Notes: generated by a model from the letters alone, not told the origin. A stretch of DNA of 64,000 nt from Bacteroidota bacterium (GCA_947449315.1 CANFRC010000007.1:97090-161089), one strand, 5' to 3'. Shown: positions 1-8,889, counted from the first letter of the stretch. Program-made: numbers and translations.

Positions 1-467
1 TTCAGGCACATGCTAAAAAAATTGGTTTTAATGATATATTATTACCAATTGATGATTCACTACATTCTCGTCAGAAAGTGAACCACGCAATAGCATTGGC
101 TAAACATTTTGCGTCAACCATTCATATTCTTGGGTTGGACGATTCTAAAAAGGACGAGACTGCTCATAAAAAATTCGAGCTCAAACTCGAGCAGATTCAA
201 GCTTACCTTAAAAAATGCGATATTCCTTCAACTTGTAAAACTATAGCAGGTAAAAATCAAGCAAAGGTTTCTTATGAGTATGCTAAATCTGTGAATGCCG
301 ATTTGATCGTTATTATGACAGATCAGGAAGAAGATATTACTGGTAGGCTTATGGGTACATTTGCACAGCAAATCATTAATCATTCAAAAATTCCAGTAAT
401 GAGTATTCAGCCCGTACAAGGATATGTTGAATTCCCTCACCTAGGAGGTGGTTATCACGGAGCATAA
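1..467 (+). CDS. Universal stress protein (UspA family), C-terminal part; gene starts left of window
   Basis: The reading frame is open from the left edge (first full codon at base 3) to TAA at 465-467, giving about 154 residues. Near the start is DILLPIDDS, the typical first beta strand of a UspA domain with its nucleotide-site Asp. The domain ends with the usual strand containing SKIPVMSIQP, preceded by a Gly-rich stretch (GRLMGTFAQQIINHS) like the UspA ATP loop. The leading residues QAHAKKIGFN look like a linker, so this may be the second domain of a tandem-Usp protein, as is common in Bacteroidota. It is probably a cytoplasmic stress or nucleotide-binding protein. A GTG at 78 could start translation but would remove the first strand of the fold, so it is not the true start. 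Confidence 0.8.
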   Translation, partial: QAHAKKIGFNDILLPIDDSLHSRQKVNHAIALAKHFASTIHILGLDDSKKDETAHKKFELKLEQIQAYLKKCDIPSTCKTIAGKNQAKVSYEYAKSVNADLIVIMTDQEEDITGRLMGTFAQQIINHSKIPVMSIQPVQGYVEFPHLGGGYHGA

Positions 468-480
468 ATAACACAAAATA

Positions 481-517
481 AAAAAGCCTTCTATGCATGT
501 ATAGAAGGCTTTTTTTA
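481..517. terminator. Bidirectional intrinsic terminator
   Basis: A strong hairpin (arms AGCCTTCTAT and ATAGAAGGCT, short loop) is flanked by an A-run on the left and a T-run on the right. It lies between two convergent genes, the UspA gene ending at 467 and the DUF4197 gene ending at 532, and can stop transcription from both sides. Confidence 0.85.
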
Positions 518-531
518 TGAACGGTTGTTTC

Positions 532-1269
532 TTATTTTGTCAAACTCCCAAATACTCTTTTCAAGATGTCTGTTACCCTGGCAACAGGGTCTTTTCTGAT
601 TTTTAACTCTTCATCGGCAATCAATTTGAATAATCCTTGCAAAGCTCTGTCTGTAACATAAGCAGTAAGATCTGGATTTTGTTTTTCTACAAATGGAACT
701 TTATTGTATCCTGTGATGATAGGATTCCAATATTTTGTCAATTCCACTTTATTAATAGCTGTTTGAACTACAGGGGTGAATTTTGTTTTTAACTCAGCAG
801 TTGTCTTATCTTTTAAATACTGTGTAGCTGCATTGTCTGCTCCTTTTAATATTGCAAATCCATCGCCAATGCTCATGCCTTTAATTGCATTGATAAAAAC
901 AGGAGCGGCATCTTTTGCAGCTTCTTCTGCAGCTTTGTTCAAGGTCATTTCAAATTTTTCTACTTGAGACCCCATTCCGAATTTTACTGCCCAGTCTTTC
1001 ACCTTTTGTGCTTCTGGAGGAAAAGGAATGAATAAGGCAGGATTTTTATAATAACCATCAACTTTAGATGCAAATGCACTTGAGTTGTTTGTACCAACGG
1101 TTAACGCATCTCTTAAACCATTTATTACTTCATCGTTTGTTAAAGGGTTTTCTGCAGGTTTACCAGCTGTTACAACACTTTTAGCTGCGTTTGCTGTTTG
1201 CTGTATTTGTTGTGAAGTACATGCAGCTAACATCAATATTGTTAACGCAGGAAGAATTATTTTTTTCAT
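532..1269 (-). CDS. DUF4197 family lipoprotein
   Basis: The 245-residue protein begins with a short basic and hydrophobic signal peptide ending in the lipobox LAAC (Cys about residue 17), so it should be a lipidated envelope protein. The body is alpha-helical and matches my recollection of DUF4197: an early LRDALTVGT segment, a central IPFPPEAQKV motif and a C-terminal DRALQGLFKLIADEE segment. The family's function is unknown. It is the last gene of a minus-strand run (exonuclease, FAH-family hydrolase, this gene), 16 bp after the stop of the FAH gene, so it is probably co-transcribed, ending at the terminator at 481-517. Confidence 0.8.
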   Translation of the reverse strand: MKKIILPALTILMLAACTSQQIQQTANAAKSVVTAGKPAENPLTNDEVINGLRDALTVGTNNSSAFASKVDGYYKNPALFIPFPPEAQKVKDWAVKFGMGSQVEKFEMTLNKAAEEAAKDAAPVFINAIKGMSIGDGFAILKGADNAATQYLKDKTTAELKTKFTPVVQTAINKVELTKYWNPIITGYNKVPFVEKQNPDLTAYVTDRALQGLFKLIADEELKIRKDPVARVTDILKRVFGSLTK

Positions 1270-1285
1270 TTTTTTAGTTTTTAAT

Positions 1286-1897
1286 TTATTTTATTTGAAA
1301 ATCGAGCAGTTTTTCATTTTCGATAGAAGCTTGCAGTCTGTCGCCAATTTCAACATTACCAACACCTTCCGGTGTTCCGGTGTAGATCAGGTCCCCCTTT
1401 TTTAGCGTAAGAAACGTTGATACATATGCAATAATAGTATCGAATGAAAACAAAAGATCTTTTGTATTTCCTTTCTGAACTACTTTTCCGTTTATTGTCA
1501 ATTGAAAATTTATATCATTTAAATCCTTCAGATTTTTTTTGTCAATGAATTTGCCAATAGGTGCGGAGCCATCAAACGCTTTCGCTTTTTCCCACGGCAG
1601 GCCTTTTTCTTTGCATTTCGCTTGAATATCACGAGCAGTAAAGTCAATGCCTATTCCAATCTCGTCATAGTATTTATGGGCGAATTTTGGTTCAATATTT
1701 TTCCCTGGTTTATTGATTTTCATGACCAATTCTACTTCATGATGAATTTCTTTTGAAAAATCTGGATAGTAAAAAGGTGCATTGTCTTTAATTATTGCTG
1801 TATCCGGCTTTAAAAAAAAGACAGGCTCCGTTGGAACCGCAGCATTCATTTCTTTTGCATGTTCGGCATAATTTCTACCGATACAAATTATTTTCAT
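1286..1897 (-). CDS. Fumarylacetoacetate hydrolase (FAH) family protein
   Basis: This 203-residue single-domain protein has the FAH-fold hallmarks: the start IICIGRNYAEHAKE, the metal-binding HHEVELV (acidic ligands in EVE), the GIGIDFTARDIQ segment, and the C-terminal YTGTPEGVG loop. Its length fits the short FAHD1/YcgM-like branch, which acts on acylpyruvates or oxaloacetate, rather than full fumarylacetoacetase of about 420 residues. The Mg-dependent cytosolic hydrolase or decarboxylase role comes from the family; the exact substrate cannot be read from sequence. It sits 35 bp after the exonuclease gene and 16 bp before the DUF4197 gene, probably in one operon. Confidence 0.88.
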   Translation of the reverse strand: MKIICIGRNYAEHAKEMNAAVPTEPVFFLKPDTAIIKDNAPFYYPDFSKEIHHEVELVMKINKPGKNIEPKFAHKYYDEIGIGIDFTARDIQAKCKEKGLPWEKAKAFDGSAPIGKFIDKKNLKDLNDINFQLTINGKVVQKGNTKDLLFSFDTIIAYVSTFLTLKKGDLIYTGTPEGVGNVEIGDRLQASIENEKLLDFQIK

Positions 1898-1932
1898 AGC
1901 ACTTAAAATTTTGATTCAAAAAACAACTCTTA

Positions 1933-2745
1933 TTATTTATTGAAAGCCATTCGTAATTTTATTTCTGTTAAAACCTTTTTCGTATATAATGGAAAGTCAC
2001 CATTTAGCATCCATGAATAATACGATGGTTCTTCTCTTAGCACTTGCTCAACAGGCTTCCCTGTATGTTTCCCAAAATTAAAAACTTCAACATTGTTTTC
2101 GTTGAAAATGATTCTTCCTGCGAGGTCTGCATTTTTATTGATGTTTGTAAAATCGTGTAATGCTTTAATGTCATTTTTAACCGGATTCGATTTTACTCCT
2201 TTCCGATCTTCAAATTCAACACCGTCATATTTTTCGAGTTGAGCTAAAAATACTTCATAGGTAGCTTCAATGTCTGCTTGTGCACTATGAGCATTGATGA
2301 TCTCTTTGCCACAATAAAATTTATACGCTGCTTTTAAAGTCCTTTGCTCCATTTGATGAAAAATGTTTTGTACATCAACGAATCGTCTTCCTTTCAGATC
2401 AAAATCGATCTCTGCACGTAAAAATTCTTCAACTAATATCGGGATATCAAATTTGTTGGAGTTGTATCCGGCTAAGTCGCAATCTTTCAAGAATTCTGCC
2501 AGACTTTTTGCGATTCCTTTAAATGTTGGCTCGTTTGCGATATCGGCATCATAAATGCCATGAATTTCCGATGATTGAATAGGAATAGGAATAGTTGGGT
2601 TGATCCTTTTTGTTTTTACTTCTTTCGATCCATCTGGGGAAATTTTCAATATTGCAATCTCTACAATTCTGTCGGAAGCTACATTTACGCCGGTTGTTTC
2701 AAGGTCAAAAAAAGCAATCGGGCGAGTTAAATTGGGTTTTATCAT
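1933..2745 (-). CDS. DnaQ-type 3'-5' exonuclease with ExoX-like C-terminal domain
   Basis: The N-terminal half is a DEDDh exonuclease: motif I is FFDLETTGVN (Asp and Glu ligands), motif II includes GYNSNKFDIPIL, and motif III is AHSAQADIEAT with the catalytic His and Asp. The C-terminal part (FGKHTGKPVEQVL, then YYSWMLNGDFP) resembles the small domain found at the end of exonuclease X-like proteins, where it is thought to help bind DNA. At 270 residues it is longer than a bare epsilon subunit, so a repair or proofreading exonuclease is likely; the link to the polymerase III core is not proven. A TAAATTTG element (2778-2785, minus strand) lies 32 bp upstream of the start and could be its -7 box. 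Confidence 0.85.
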   Translation of the reverse strand: MIKPNLTRPIAFFDLETTGVNVASDRIVEIAILKISPDGSKEVKTKRINPTIPIPIQSSEIHGIYDADIANEPTFKGIAKSLAEFLKDCDLAGYNSNKFDIPILVEEFLRAEIDFDLKGRRFVDVQNIFHQMEQRTLKAAYKFYCGKEIINAHSAQADIEATYEVFLAQLEKYDGVEFEDRKGVKSNPVKNDIKALHDFTNINKNADLAGRIIFNENNVEVFNFGKHTGKPVEQVLREEPSYYSWMLNGDFPLYTKKVLTEIKLRMAFNK

Positions 2746-3050
2746 TATATAATTTAAGAATTAAAATTTCGATGGAGCAAATTTATTTTTAAAGTGCAAA
2801 TTGTTTTTTAGTTTCTTTTAGACGTATTCCAATGTCGAAATTTTAAAAACACATCCGTTGCTGTTTGATTGGCATCGGCTTTTTCAAAATCAACGTTGAG
2901 ATGGCACTTTTATTTCTTTCTATAAGCCTTAATACATGCTGGGTACCAAAGTACAAAAAATGTGTTTTAGTTAAAAGAATAAGTTCAAAAAATCAGAAAG
3001 CGCCCATTATTTGGAATAATGGGCGCTTTCTGAAAGATGTTTATTCATTT
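2746..3050. other. Intergenic region with a terminator and one weak promoter element
   Basis: About 305 bp without a credible gene. The left end holds a minus-strand TAAATTTG element at 2778-2785 (possible -7 box of the exonuclease gene, but with no TTG at the right distance). The right end holds the hairpin terminator at 2996-3032. The middle shows nothing I can interpret. A plus-strand frame at 2865-3107 runs through the terminator and has no protein-like features. Confidence 0.6.
2996..3032 (-). terminator. Intrinsic terminator of the PD40/OmpA-like gene
   Basis: A 17-bp perfect stem (arm AGAAAGCGCCCATTATT and its complement) with a tiny loop begins about 19 bp after the stop codon of the minus-strand gene ending at 3051. 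It is followed in that direction by a T-rich tract. Confidence 0.85.
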
Positions 3051-4811
3051 TTAATTTGCGGATACTCTTACAAACTGATACTTTTCATAGATTGCTCTAT
3101 TCGTTAAATAATCCTGCTGATATTCAGGTCCATCTACAATGGTTTGAATATCTGTGAAACTAATTTTATCTATTGAAATACCGCGTGCTTTTAATGCAGT
3201 TATGAGTTGCTCTTTTATTTTATCTTTTCGTATTATCGATAATTCATTATTTGTTAGATAAGCTTTTGTTGGCACTTTTGAAGCACTTGAAATAATCGAC
3301 AAGCTAATTGCGCCTTTGGACTTATAAAGTTCTTCCAAATGATTAATATAGTCCTTAAATGGCTTACCATTTACATCCGTTTGTGTTACGTTGTATTTGA
3401 AGTACGTCTCAAAAATAAACTTATTGGATGGAACACCTGTGCTGCCATCTTTCATGTTGCTATCTTTGTTTATTTCAAGATTAGTCGTACTTAGAGGCTC
3501 CTCTTTCTTTTCCGGTAAAGAAGCCATATAAATGTCTTTTCCTCCATATCCTTCAGGGCGAATAGAAGAATAGTATCCTCTTTTTCCATCCGATGATGTT
3601 ACATAAAAAACATCATCATCTGTTGTGTTGATAGGGTAGCCCATATTTAATGGTTCATTCCAGGCATTTGATTTTTCATTTCTAGTAGCGTAGAAAACAT
3701 CAAACCCTCCCATTGTTTGGTGTCCTTTTGAACTAAAATACAAAGTATTTCCATTGGGATGAATATATGGAGACTCTTCATCATATGGAGTATTGATTGG
3801 TGCTCCAAGGTTTTGTGCTGAGCCCCATTGGCCATTCGGTAATTTTATTGATTTCCAAATATCACGTCCACCTAGTCCCCCCGGGCGATTACTTACAAAA
3901 TATAACGTGTTTCCATCCGTACTCAAGAAAGCGCTGGTTTCCCATTGAGGGCTATTGATATCCGACCCCATTGCTTGAGGGGTTCCATCTAGTTTACTCA
4001 AATAAATATCACCACCATTTACATCTTTGTAAAGTAAAAGAGTTTGCGCATCTGCAGTTAAGCCTAAATTAGCCTCATTTGAAGTGGTATTGATGTTTTG
4101 ACCAACAGATACAGGAGACGTCCAGGTGCTATCCGTTTTTTTGTGAGCAATATAAATGTCCTCGAAAAATTGACCGTCATCCGTTTTTTCGCCACCAGTG
4201 CTTTCGGTTCTTCTAGACGTGAACATAATGGTTTTCTCATCCGGCGAAAGGATAGAGCTGTAATCCGGATATCCACTATTTACAGTATTTCCCAGATTTT
4301 TTAACACAAGGTTAGTAGGAGCTGCTACCAAAGCCTTTCCATTGTTACTTATTTCAATTTGTCTATCAACATCTTTTAAAAGACTTTCTAGTTTAGGACG
4401 AAGGAAAGATTTGAATTTTTCATAGCTTGCAATCGCTTCGTCGAATTTGTAATCATAATGAAGTGCTTGCCCGAAGTAATAGTAGGCATGAACAGGAGCC
4501 GATTTTTGAGATGGTTTTACATCATCATATGTTTTAGAAACGTTTGCGATTGCTTTCTTGAGATAGGGAAGTGCTTTCCCTTTATCGTCTTCGGTTTTCA
4601 AATAACAATAACCGATTTTGTAATTGATGTTAGCATTGGAAGAGTCGATTGCATATGCTTCCAAGTAATTTTGCAATGCAAGTACATAATTACCTTCTAA
4701 AACAAGGTAGTTACCCTCGGTAAATTTTTTTCGGTAATCGCGATTTGGAGCTTGAGAAAAGCTGAAGGAAGAAATAAAAATACAGAATAAAATGAGAATC
4801 TTTTTTTTCAT
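3051..4811 (-). CDS. TPR-PD40-OmpA-like outer-membrane/periplasmic protein
   Basis: I take the ATG at 4811 as the start (586 residues). The frame stays open to 4889, but the extra codons are a TAT-AAA repeat and precede a classical signal peptide (MKKKILILF...SFSFSQ). Domain order: signal peptide; TPR helices (about residues 30-110, e.g. NYVLALQNYLEAYAID); a PD40/WD40-like beta propeller (about 190-440) with repeats such as TLYFVSNRPGGLGGRDIW and TLYFSSKGHQTMGGFDVF; and a C-terminal segment resembling a divergent OmpA-type domain. This TPR plus PD40 plus OmpA-like build is that of PorE-like T9SS envelope proteins, although no lipobox Cys is present. The role in T9SS or peptidoglycan anchoring is inferred. 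A terminator follows at 2996-3032. Confidence 0.82.
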   Translation of the reverse strand: MKKKILILFCIFISSFSFSQAPNRDYRKKFTEGNYLVLEGNYVLALQNYLEAYAIDSSNANINYKIGYCYLKTEDDKGKALPYLKKAIANVSKTYDDVKPSQKSAPVHAYYYFGQALHYDYKFDEAIASYEKFKSFLRPKLESLLKDVDRQIEISNNGKALVAAPTNLVLKNLGNTVNSGYPDYSSILSPDEKTIMFTSRRTESTGGEKTDDGQFFEDIYIAHKKTDSTWTSPVSVGQNINTTSNEANLGLTADAQTLLLYKDVNGGDIYLSKLDGTPQAMGSDINSPQWETSAFLSTDGNTLYFVSNRPGGLGGRDIWKSIKLPNGQWGSAQNLGAPINTPYDEESPYIHPNGNTLYFSSKGHQTMGGFDVFYATRNEKSNAWNEPLNMGYPINTTDDDVFYVTSSDGKRGYYSSIRPEGYGGKDIYMASLPEKKEEPLSTTNLEINKDSNMKDGSTGVPSNKFIFETYFKYNVTQTDVNGKPFKDYINHLEELYKSKGAISLSIISSASKVPTKAYLTNNELSIIRKDKIKEQLITALKARGISIDKISFTDIQTIVDGPEYQQDYLTNRAIYEKYQFVRVSAN

Positions 4812-4848
4812 TAATGGAGTAGCGATTTTGAAAAAAGTAATGATAATA

Positions 4849-4883
4849 TATAAATATAAATATAAATATAAATATAAATATAA
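4849..4883. repeat. TATAAA hexanucleotide tandem repeat
   Basis: Five perfect TATAAA units (4849-4878) are followed by a partial sixth. The tract lies 38-72 bp upstream of the start of the PD40/OmpA-like gene (4811), in its likely promoter region. Such tracts can change length by replication slippage; an effect on expression is inference. Confidence 0.85.
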
Positions 4884-5009
4884 TATCATAGTAACATACT
4901 AAAAAATAAATATTTTATAGTATAATTATCAACCAATAAAATAGTGGCGTTTACTTTCTAGAAAGAATTAAAAAACTAACCAATAATGGAACAAGTACCC
5001 GACTTCTTA

Positions 5010-6314
5010 CTAGGATTCACGATTAATGTCCCATTGCTCCAAATAATCGGCCACTCTTCTAACAAACTGACCTCCTAATGAACCGTCAACAACGCGATGG
5101 TCATAGGAATGTGAAAGGTACATGAAATGACGAATGCCGATCAAGTCTCCTTGAGGTGTTTCAATAACGGCAGGTTTCTTTTTAATAGCTCCCACAGCCA
5201 TGATTGCAACCTGAGGTTGATTGATAATAGGGGTGCCCATTACATTGCCGAATGAGCCAACGTTGGTAAGCGTGTAGGTGCCGCCTGAGATCTCATCGGG
5301 TGATAATTTACCGGCACGTGCTCGGTTCGCAAGATCATTTACCTGTTTGGTGATACCTGCCAGGTTCAAGGTGTCTGCATTTTTGATAACAGGAACAATT
5401 AAATTTCCCGAAGGCAAGGCTGCAGCCATTCCAATATTAATATTCTTGCGTTTAATGATCTTCGTTCCATCTAGGGAAATATTGATCATTGGAAAATCTT
5501 TAATTGCTTTCACTAAGGCTTCAATGAAAATAGGTGTGAACGTCAATTTTTCGCCTTCACGTTTTTCAAAATTACCTTTTATTTTCTCTCTCCATTTTAC
5601 AATATTCGTTACATCTGCTTCAACGAAAGAAGTTACATGCGGAGAAGTGTGTTTACTCATCACCATGTGGTCGGCAATGATCTTACGCATACGATCCATT
5701 TCGATGATCTCATCGCCAGCTCCAACTGAAATAGCAGGCTTATTGACAGGAGCAACCGTATTTGCAACTACATGAGGTTTTGTCTCAGTAACAGCAACTG
5801 TTTGCTTTCCTTTATTTGGAATATAAGCTAAAATATCATTTTTGGTAACGCGTCCATTCGAACCGGTTCCGGAAATAGACTCTAATTCAGCCATCGCAAT
5901 ACCTTCTTCTTTCGCGATGTTTCTTACAAGAGGCGAAAAGAATTTTCCAGAAGAAGAAATTTTTTCGAGTGGGACATTTTCAGTTACAGCAGTAGTAGTT
6001 AATTCTTTTTCAACTTTAATGGGTTGAGCAGCGGCAGGCGTTTTAACTTCTGTTGTTTCAACAACCGCATTCGCATCGGTAGAAATGATGGCAATTGCTT
6101 TTCCAACTTGCACAACATCGCCTTCATTGAAAAGACGTTTGATAAGAGTTCCTTCAGCGGTAGAAGGGATTTCCGAATCTACTTTATCAGTTGCAATTTC
6201 TAAAACGGTTTCATCAGCAGCAATTTTATCGCCTTCTTTTTTTAACCATTTGATAATTGTCGCTTCTGCAACACTTTCGCCCATTTTAGGCATGATCAAC
6301 TCTACTTGTGCCAT
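5010..6314 (-). CDS. 2-oxo acid dehydrogenase E2 (dihydrolipoyl acyltransferase)
   Basis: The 434-residue protein has a complete E2 layout. An N-terminal lipoyl domain carries the lipoylated Lys in EIATDKVDSE (about residues 40-50). A flexible Ala/Pro/Thr-rich linker follows, then a peripheral subunit-binding domain (SPLVRNIAKEEGI ... GSNGRVTKNDIL). The catalytic domain ends with HSYDHRVVDG, holding the active-site His and Asp of the HxxxDG motif. The domain type best fits pyruvate or branched-chain oxo acid complexes; the E1 and E3 genes are not next to it, so substrate is not assigned. Expression is likely driven by the promoter at 6359-6389. Confidence 0.92.
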   Translation of the reverse strand: MAQVELIMPKMGESVAEATIIKWLKKEGDKIAADETVLEIATDKVDSEIPSTAEGTLIKRLFNEGDVVQVGKAIAIISTDANAVVETTEVKTPAAAQPIKVEKELTTTAVTENVPLEKISSSGKFFSPLVRNIAKEEGIAMAELESISGTGSNGRVTKNDILAYIPNKGKQTVAVTETKPHVVANTVAPVNKPAISVGAGDEIIEMDRMRKIIADHMVMSKHTSPHVTSFVEADVTNIVKWREKIKGNFEKREGEKLTFTPIFIEALVKAIKDFPMINISLDGTKIIKRKNINIGMAAALPSGNLIVPVIKNADTLNLAGITKQVNDLANRARAGKLSPDEISGGTYTLTNVGSFGNVMGTPIINQPQVAIMAVGAIKKKPAVIETPQGDLIGIRHFMYLSHSYDHRVVDGSLGGQFVRRVADYLEQWDINRES

Positions 6315-6358
6315 ATTTGTTAAATCTTAATAGTAATAATCTGAATGTAAAGAGGGTG

Positions 6359-6389
6359 CAAAAATAGCCTATTATTTACTCTTTTGCAA
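6359..6389 (-). promoter_or_regulatory. Bacteroidota-type promoter of the E2 gene
   Basis: On the minus strand, TTG (6389-6387), a 20-bp spacer and TATTTTTG (6366-6359) match the Bacteroidota consensus TTG-N19-21-TAnnTTTG. The -7 box ends 45 bp upstream of the E2 start codon at 6314. Confidence 0.6.
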
Positions 6390-6425
6390 TCCTTAAAACA
6401 CCTTTAAAGGGTTGAAATATCTGAT

Positions 6426-7697
6426 CTATGCGAAAAGTGGGAAATCCTTCATTAATTTATTCACTTCTTTTCTTACTTCCGTAATCACTTTTTCATTGTC
6501 ATGATTCATTAATACTTTATCAATCAAATTCACGATTTTAGGAATGTGTTTTTCTTTGATACCTCTTGTTGTGATTGCTGCTGAACCAATACGGATACCT
6601 GAAGTAACAAACGGAGATTTATCATCAAAAGGAACCATGTTTTTATTCACAGTAATATCCGCTTTAACAAGTGTTGTTTCAGCAAGTTTACCTGTCAAGT
6701 TTTTTGAACGAAGATCGATCAACATGCAGTGGTTGTCGGTTCCACCTGAAATTACTTTATATCCTTTGTCAACAAAACATTGCGCCATTAATTTTGCATT
6801 CTTCATTAATTGAATACAATATTTCATGTAGCTGTCATCCAATGCTTCTGCAAATGCAACAGCTTTAGCCGCTATAACGTGTTCTAGTGGTCCGCCTTGT
6901 GTACCAGGAAAAACAGCAGCATCTAAAAGTTGTGACATCATTTTAATTTCTCCTTTTGGCGTTTTTTCTCCCCAAGGATTTGGAAAATCTTTTCCGATCA
7001 TGATCATACCACCGCGAGGACCGCGTAATGTTTTATGCGTTGTGGTTGTTACAATATGGCAATGTGGCAATGGGTCATTCATCAATCCACGGGCAATTAA
7101 TCCGGATGGGTGAGAAATATCAGCCATTAAAAGTGCGCCCACTTTATCAGCTACTTTACGTAATTTTTTATAATCCCAGTCACGAGAATAAGAAGAAGCA
7201 CCACAAATAATCAATTTTGGTTTTTCTTTCATTGCAATTGCTTCAATTTTATTGAAGTCAACGCGACCGGTTTTTTCTTCTACACCATAAAAACTTGGCA
7301 CATACAGTTTACCTGAGAAATTAACGGGTGAGCCATGGGTAAGATGGCCACCATGAGAAAGGTCAAATCCTAATATTTTATCGCCAGGTTTCAATACGGC
7401 CAACATAACAGCAGCATTTGCTTGTGCTCCAGAATGCGGCTGAACATTTACCCAGGCAGCATTAAATAATTTTTTAGCACGATCAATAGCTAGTTGTTCC
7501 ACTTTATCTACCACTTCACATCCTCCGTAATAGCGTTTTCCGGGAAGTCCTTCCGCATATTTATTGGTAAGAACAGAGCCCATTGCTTTCATTACGCTTT
7601 CGCTGACATAATTTTCGGAAGCGATGAGTTCCAATCCAATCGTTTGACGTTTTTTCTCTTCTGTAATCAGGTCAAAAATTGCGGTATCTTTTTTCAT
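6426..7697 (-). CDS. glyA: Serine hydroxymethyltransferase
   Basis: This 423-residue PLP enzyme interconverts serine plus tetrahydrofolate with glycine plus 5,10-methylene-tetrahydrofolate, feeding one-carbon metabolism. Visible hallmarks are the start region [27 protein letters not shown], the His-rich cofactor loop [11 protein letters not shown], and [14 protein letters not shown], which contains the Lys that binds PLP. The length is normal and the C-terminus is complete. A minus-strand TACTTTTG box (7733-7740) lies 36 bp upstream of the ATG at 7697. The gene is downstream of the exosortase genes, but separate transcription is plausible given that box. Confidence 0.97.
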   Translation of the reverse strand: MKKDTAIFDLITEEKKRQTIGLELIASENYVSESVMKAMGSVLTNKYAEGLPGKRYYGGCEVVDKVEQLAIDRAKKLFNAAWVNVQPHSGAQANAAVMLAVLKPGDKILGFDLSHGGHLTHGSPVNFSGKLYVPSFYGVEEKTGRVDFNKIEAIAMKEKPKLIICGASSYSRDWDYKKLRKVADKVGALLMADISHPSGLIARGLMNDPLPHCHIVTTTTHKTLRGPRGGMIMIGKDFPNPWGEKTPKGEIKMMSQLLDAAVFPGTQGGPLEHVIAAKAVAFAEALDDSYMKYCIQLMKNAKLMAQCFVDKGYKVISGGTDNHCMLIDLRSKNLTGKLAETTLVKADITVNKNMVPFDDKSPFVTSGIRIGSAAITTRGIKEKHIPKIVNLIDKVLMNHDNEKVITEVRKEVNKLMKDFPLFA

Positions 7698-7732
7698 ATA
7701 GCTGTATTGAAGTTTTATTAGTGATTGCCATG

Positions 7733-7740
7733 CAAAAGTA
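7733..7740 (-). promoter_or_regulatory. Possible -7 box of glyA
   Basis: TACTTTTG on the minus strand fits TAnnTTTG and lies 36 bp upstream of glyA, but I find no TTG at the usual -33 distance. It is weaker than the other promoters listed. Confidence 0.35.
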
Positions 7741-7745
7741 TAAAA

Positions 7746-8246
7746 TTAATTGCTCAGTGATTTAGTAATTTCTTTTTCTGATAATTTAAAGGCGGGTATC
7801 AGTACCATTAAAATTATGGGCGACTGTGCCATTCCCATAAAATACCTGGCAAATTCATACATTTTATCGGTGGTAGTTTGAAAATAATGACCAATGAGCA
7901 TAAATATTCCAGAGAAGATCGTTATTCCAATATAGGTTCCTATAGTGATTTTCAGGTAGTTCTTGTTTTTAAAGAGCAGATGGATCGTTATTAAAGCAAT
8001 TATCAGATAAAGAAGACTGAATACGAACGTTAGTATCCATTTTAAGGTGAGCAAGTTGTCGTATGGGTAATTTTCCATAAATCTTAAGGAAGAGGGCATG
8101 GCATAGTCCATGTTAAAATCCCATGCTTTTAATAAGGCGTTTATGCTTTTGAAAACAAAATCTCTGTAAAAGCCCAAAAAAAGTAAGGAACACACGATCA
8201 GTGATAATTTTATAATTTTTTTGGGCGATTGGAGTGATGTCTTCAC
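7746..8246 (-). CDS. Exosortase F system-associated membrane protein
   Basis: The 166-residue protein has four predicted membrane helices (about residues 12-28, 67-90, 97-117 and 138-156). Its layout FLGFYRDFVFKSINALL, then AMPSSLRFMENYPYD, then LKWILTFVFSLLYL matches my memory of the small partner protein encoded beside XrtF exosortases in Flavobacteriia. Its biochemical role is unknown. It lies 89 bp after the exosortase gene on the same strand. The pairing strengthens both calls; the alternative is a generic unknown membrane protein. Confidence 0.72.
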   Translation of the reverse strand: MKTSLQSPKKIIKLSLIVCSLLFLGFYRDFVFKSINALLKAWDFNMDYAMPSSLRFMENYPYDNLLTLKWILTFVFSLLYLIIALITIHLLFKNKNYLKITIGTYIGITIFSGIFMLIGHYFQTTTDKMYEFARYFMGMAQSPIILMVLIPAFKLSEKEITKSLSN

Positions 8247-8335
8247 GGTTCGAATTTACAGTTTTTATATTTTTTTACTTGACAAAAAAAAGAGAGATTT
8301 TCTTTGAAAGCAACCTGTGTTTTCTTGAAAAAAGG

Positions 8336-8848
8336 TTAAGTCTTCTCCGAAAACCGATTTACCCAGATCATCCAAAGCATAAAGATATATGCATAAATAA
8401 CAATCGTAAAAGTGTAGGTGTGATTGAATTCTGTCCATGCACGGGAATGGGTATCTAAAATACCAAGTGCTACAACTCTGAATACATTCAATAATTGTAT
8501 ACTTAGTACCCCAACAATAAGATAGATGAGCTTGTATTTTACTTTTCCTTTGTACGCGATAACAAATCCTGAGAAGAGCGCAAATAAAGCAACACCATTG
8601 CAATTATCACCGATCCAAAGTCCACCGGTTCCATCCACACCAATCACACGTTCTGCTCCGGTGAAGACCGTGTACCCCAATGATTCAAGGATCCATTTAC
8701 TGAACGCGATGGTATTGTCTATGACAAAAAGATCCATGGTTTCCTGGGGATGCAACCATAAGTCGTACACACAGTACCAGATGAAGTAAAGTGCCAATAC
8801 TTTTAAAAGAAAAAAAACGACAGGATTTTTGGAGAGAGAAAAATTCAT
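8336..8848 (-). CDS. Exosortase/archaeosortase family protein, XrtF-like
   Basis: This 170-residue polytopic inner-membrane protein carries the exosortase catalytic triad: Cys83 in GDNCNGVALFALFSG, Arg124 in NVFRVVALG and His143 in FNHTYTF. Exosortases are transpeptidase-like enzymes that recognise a C-terminal motif, a transmembrane helix and a basic tail on secreted proteins. The short length (most proteobacterial exosortases are near 280 residues) fits the compact Bacteroidota XrtF/XrtN type. Immediately upstream on the same strand is a 76-residue protein with a CTERM-like tail, and downstream is the XrtF-associated protein. The subtype is inferred from that context. Confidence 0.85.
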   Translation of the reverse strand: MNFSLSKNPVVFFLLKVLALYFIWYCVYDLWLHPQETMDLFVIDNTIAFSKWILESLGYTVFTGAERVIGVDGTGGLWIGDNCNGVALFALFSGFVIAYKGKVKYKLIYLIVGVLSIQLLNVFRVVALGILDTHSRAWTEFNHTYTFTIVIYAYIFMLWMIWVNRFSEKT

Positions 8849-8856
8849 GAGTAGAG

Positions 8857-8889
8857 AAAAAAAGAATCCCGTTAAGCGGGATTCTTTTT
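8857..8889 (-). terminator. Intercistronic hairpin enclosing the stop codon of the CTERM-like gene
   Basis: On the minus strand the arms GAATCCCG and CGGGATTC, extended by A and T runs, form a stem of about 13 bp ending in a T7 tract. The TAA of the small protein (8874-8872) falls in the loop. It lies between the small candidate substrate gene and the exosortase gene, so it is likely a partial terminator that lowers exosortase expression relative to substrate. Confidence 0.75.

Noticed and set aside
2865..3107. Plus-strand open frame of 80 codons before and over the terminator
   Set aside because: It runs through a strong hairpin and into the 3' end of the PD40 gene on the other strand, and the peptide has no recognisable pattern.
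5278..5775. Long antisense frame within the E2 gene (165 codons)
   Set aside because: It is the mirror of a strongly coding region with all E2 motifs on the minus strand; such antisense frames are common by codon bias.
8265..8603. Minus-strand frame of 112 codons in the exosortase region
   Set aside because: It overlaps the exosortase gene in another frame and is Cys- and Tyr-rich without family features.
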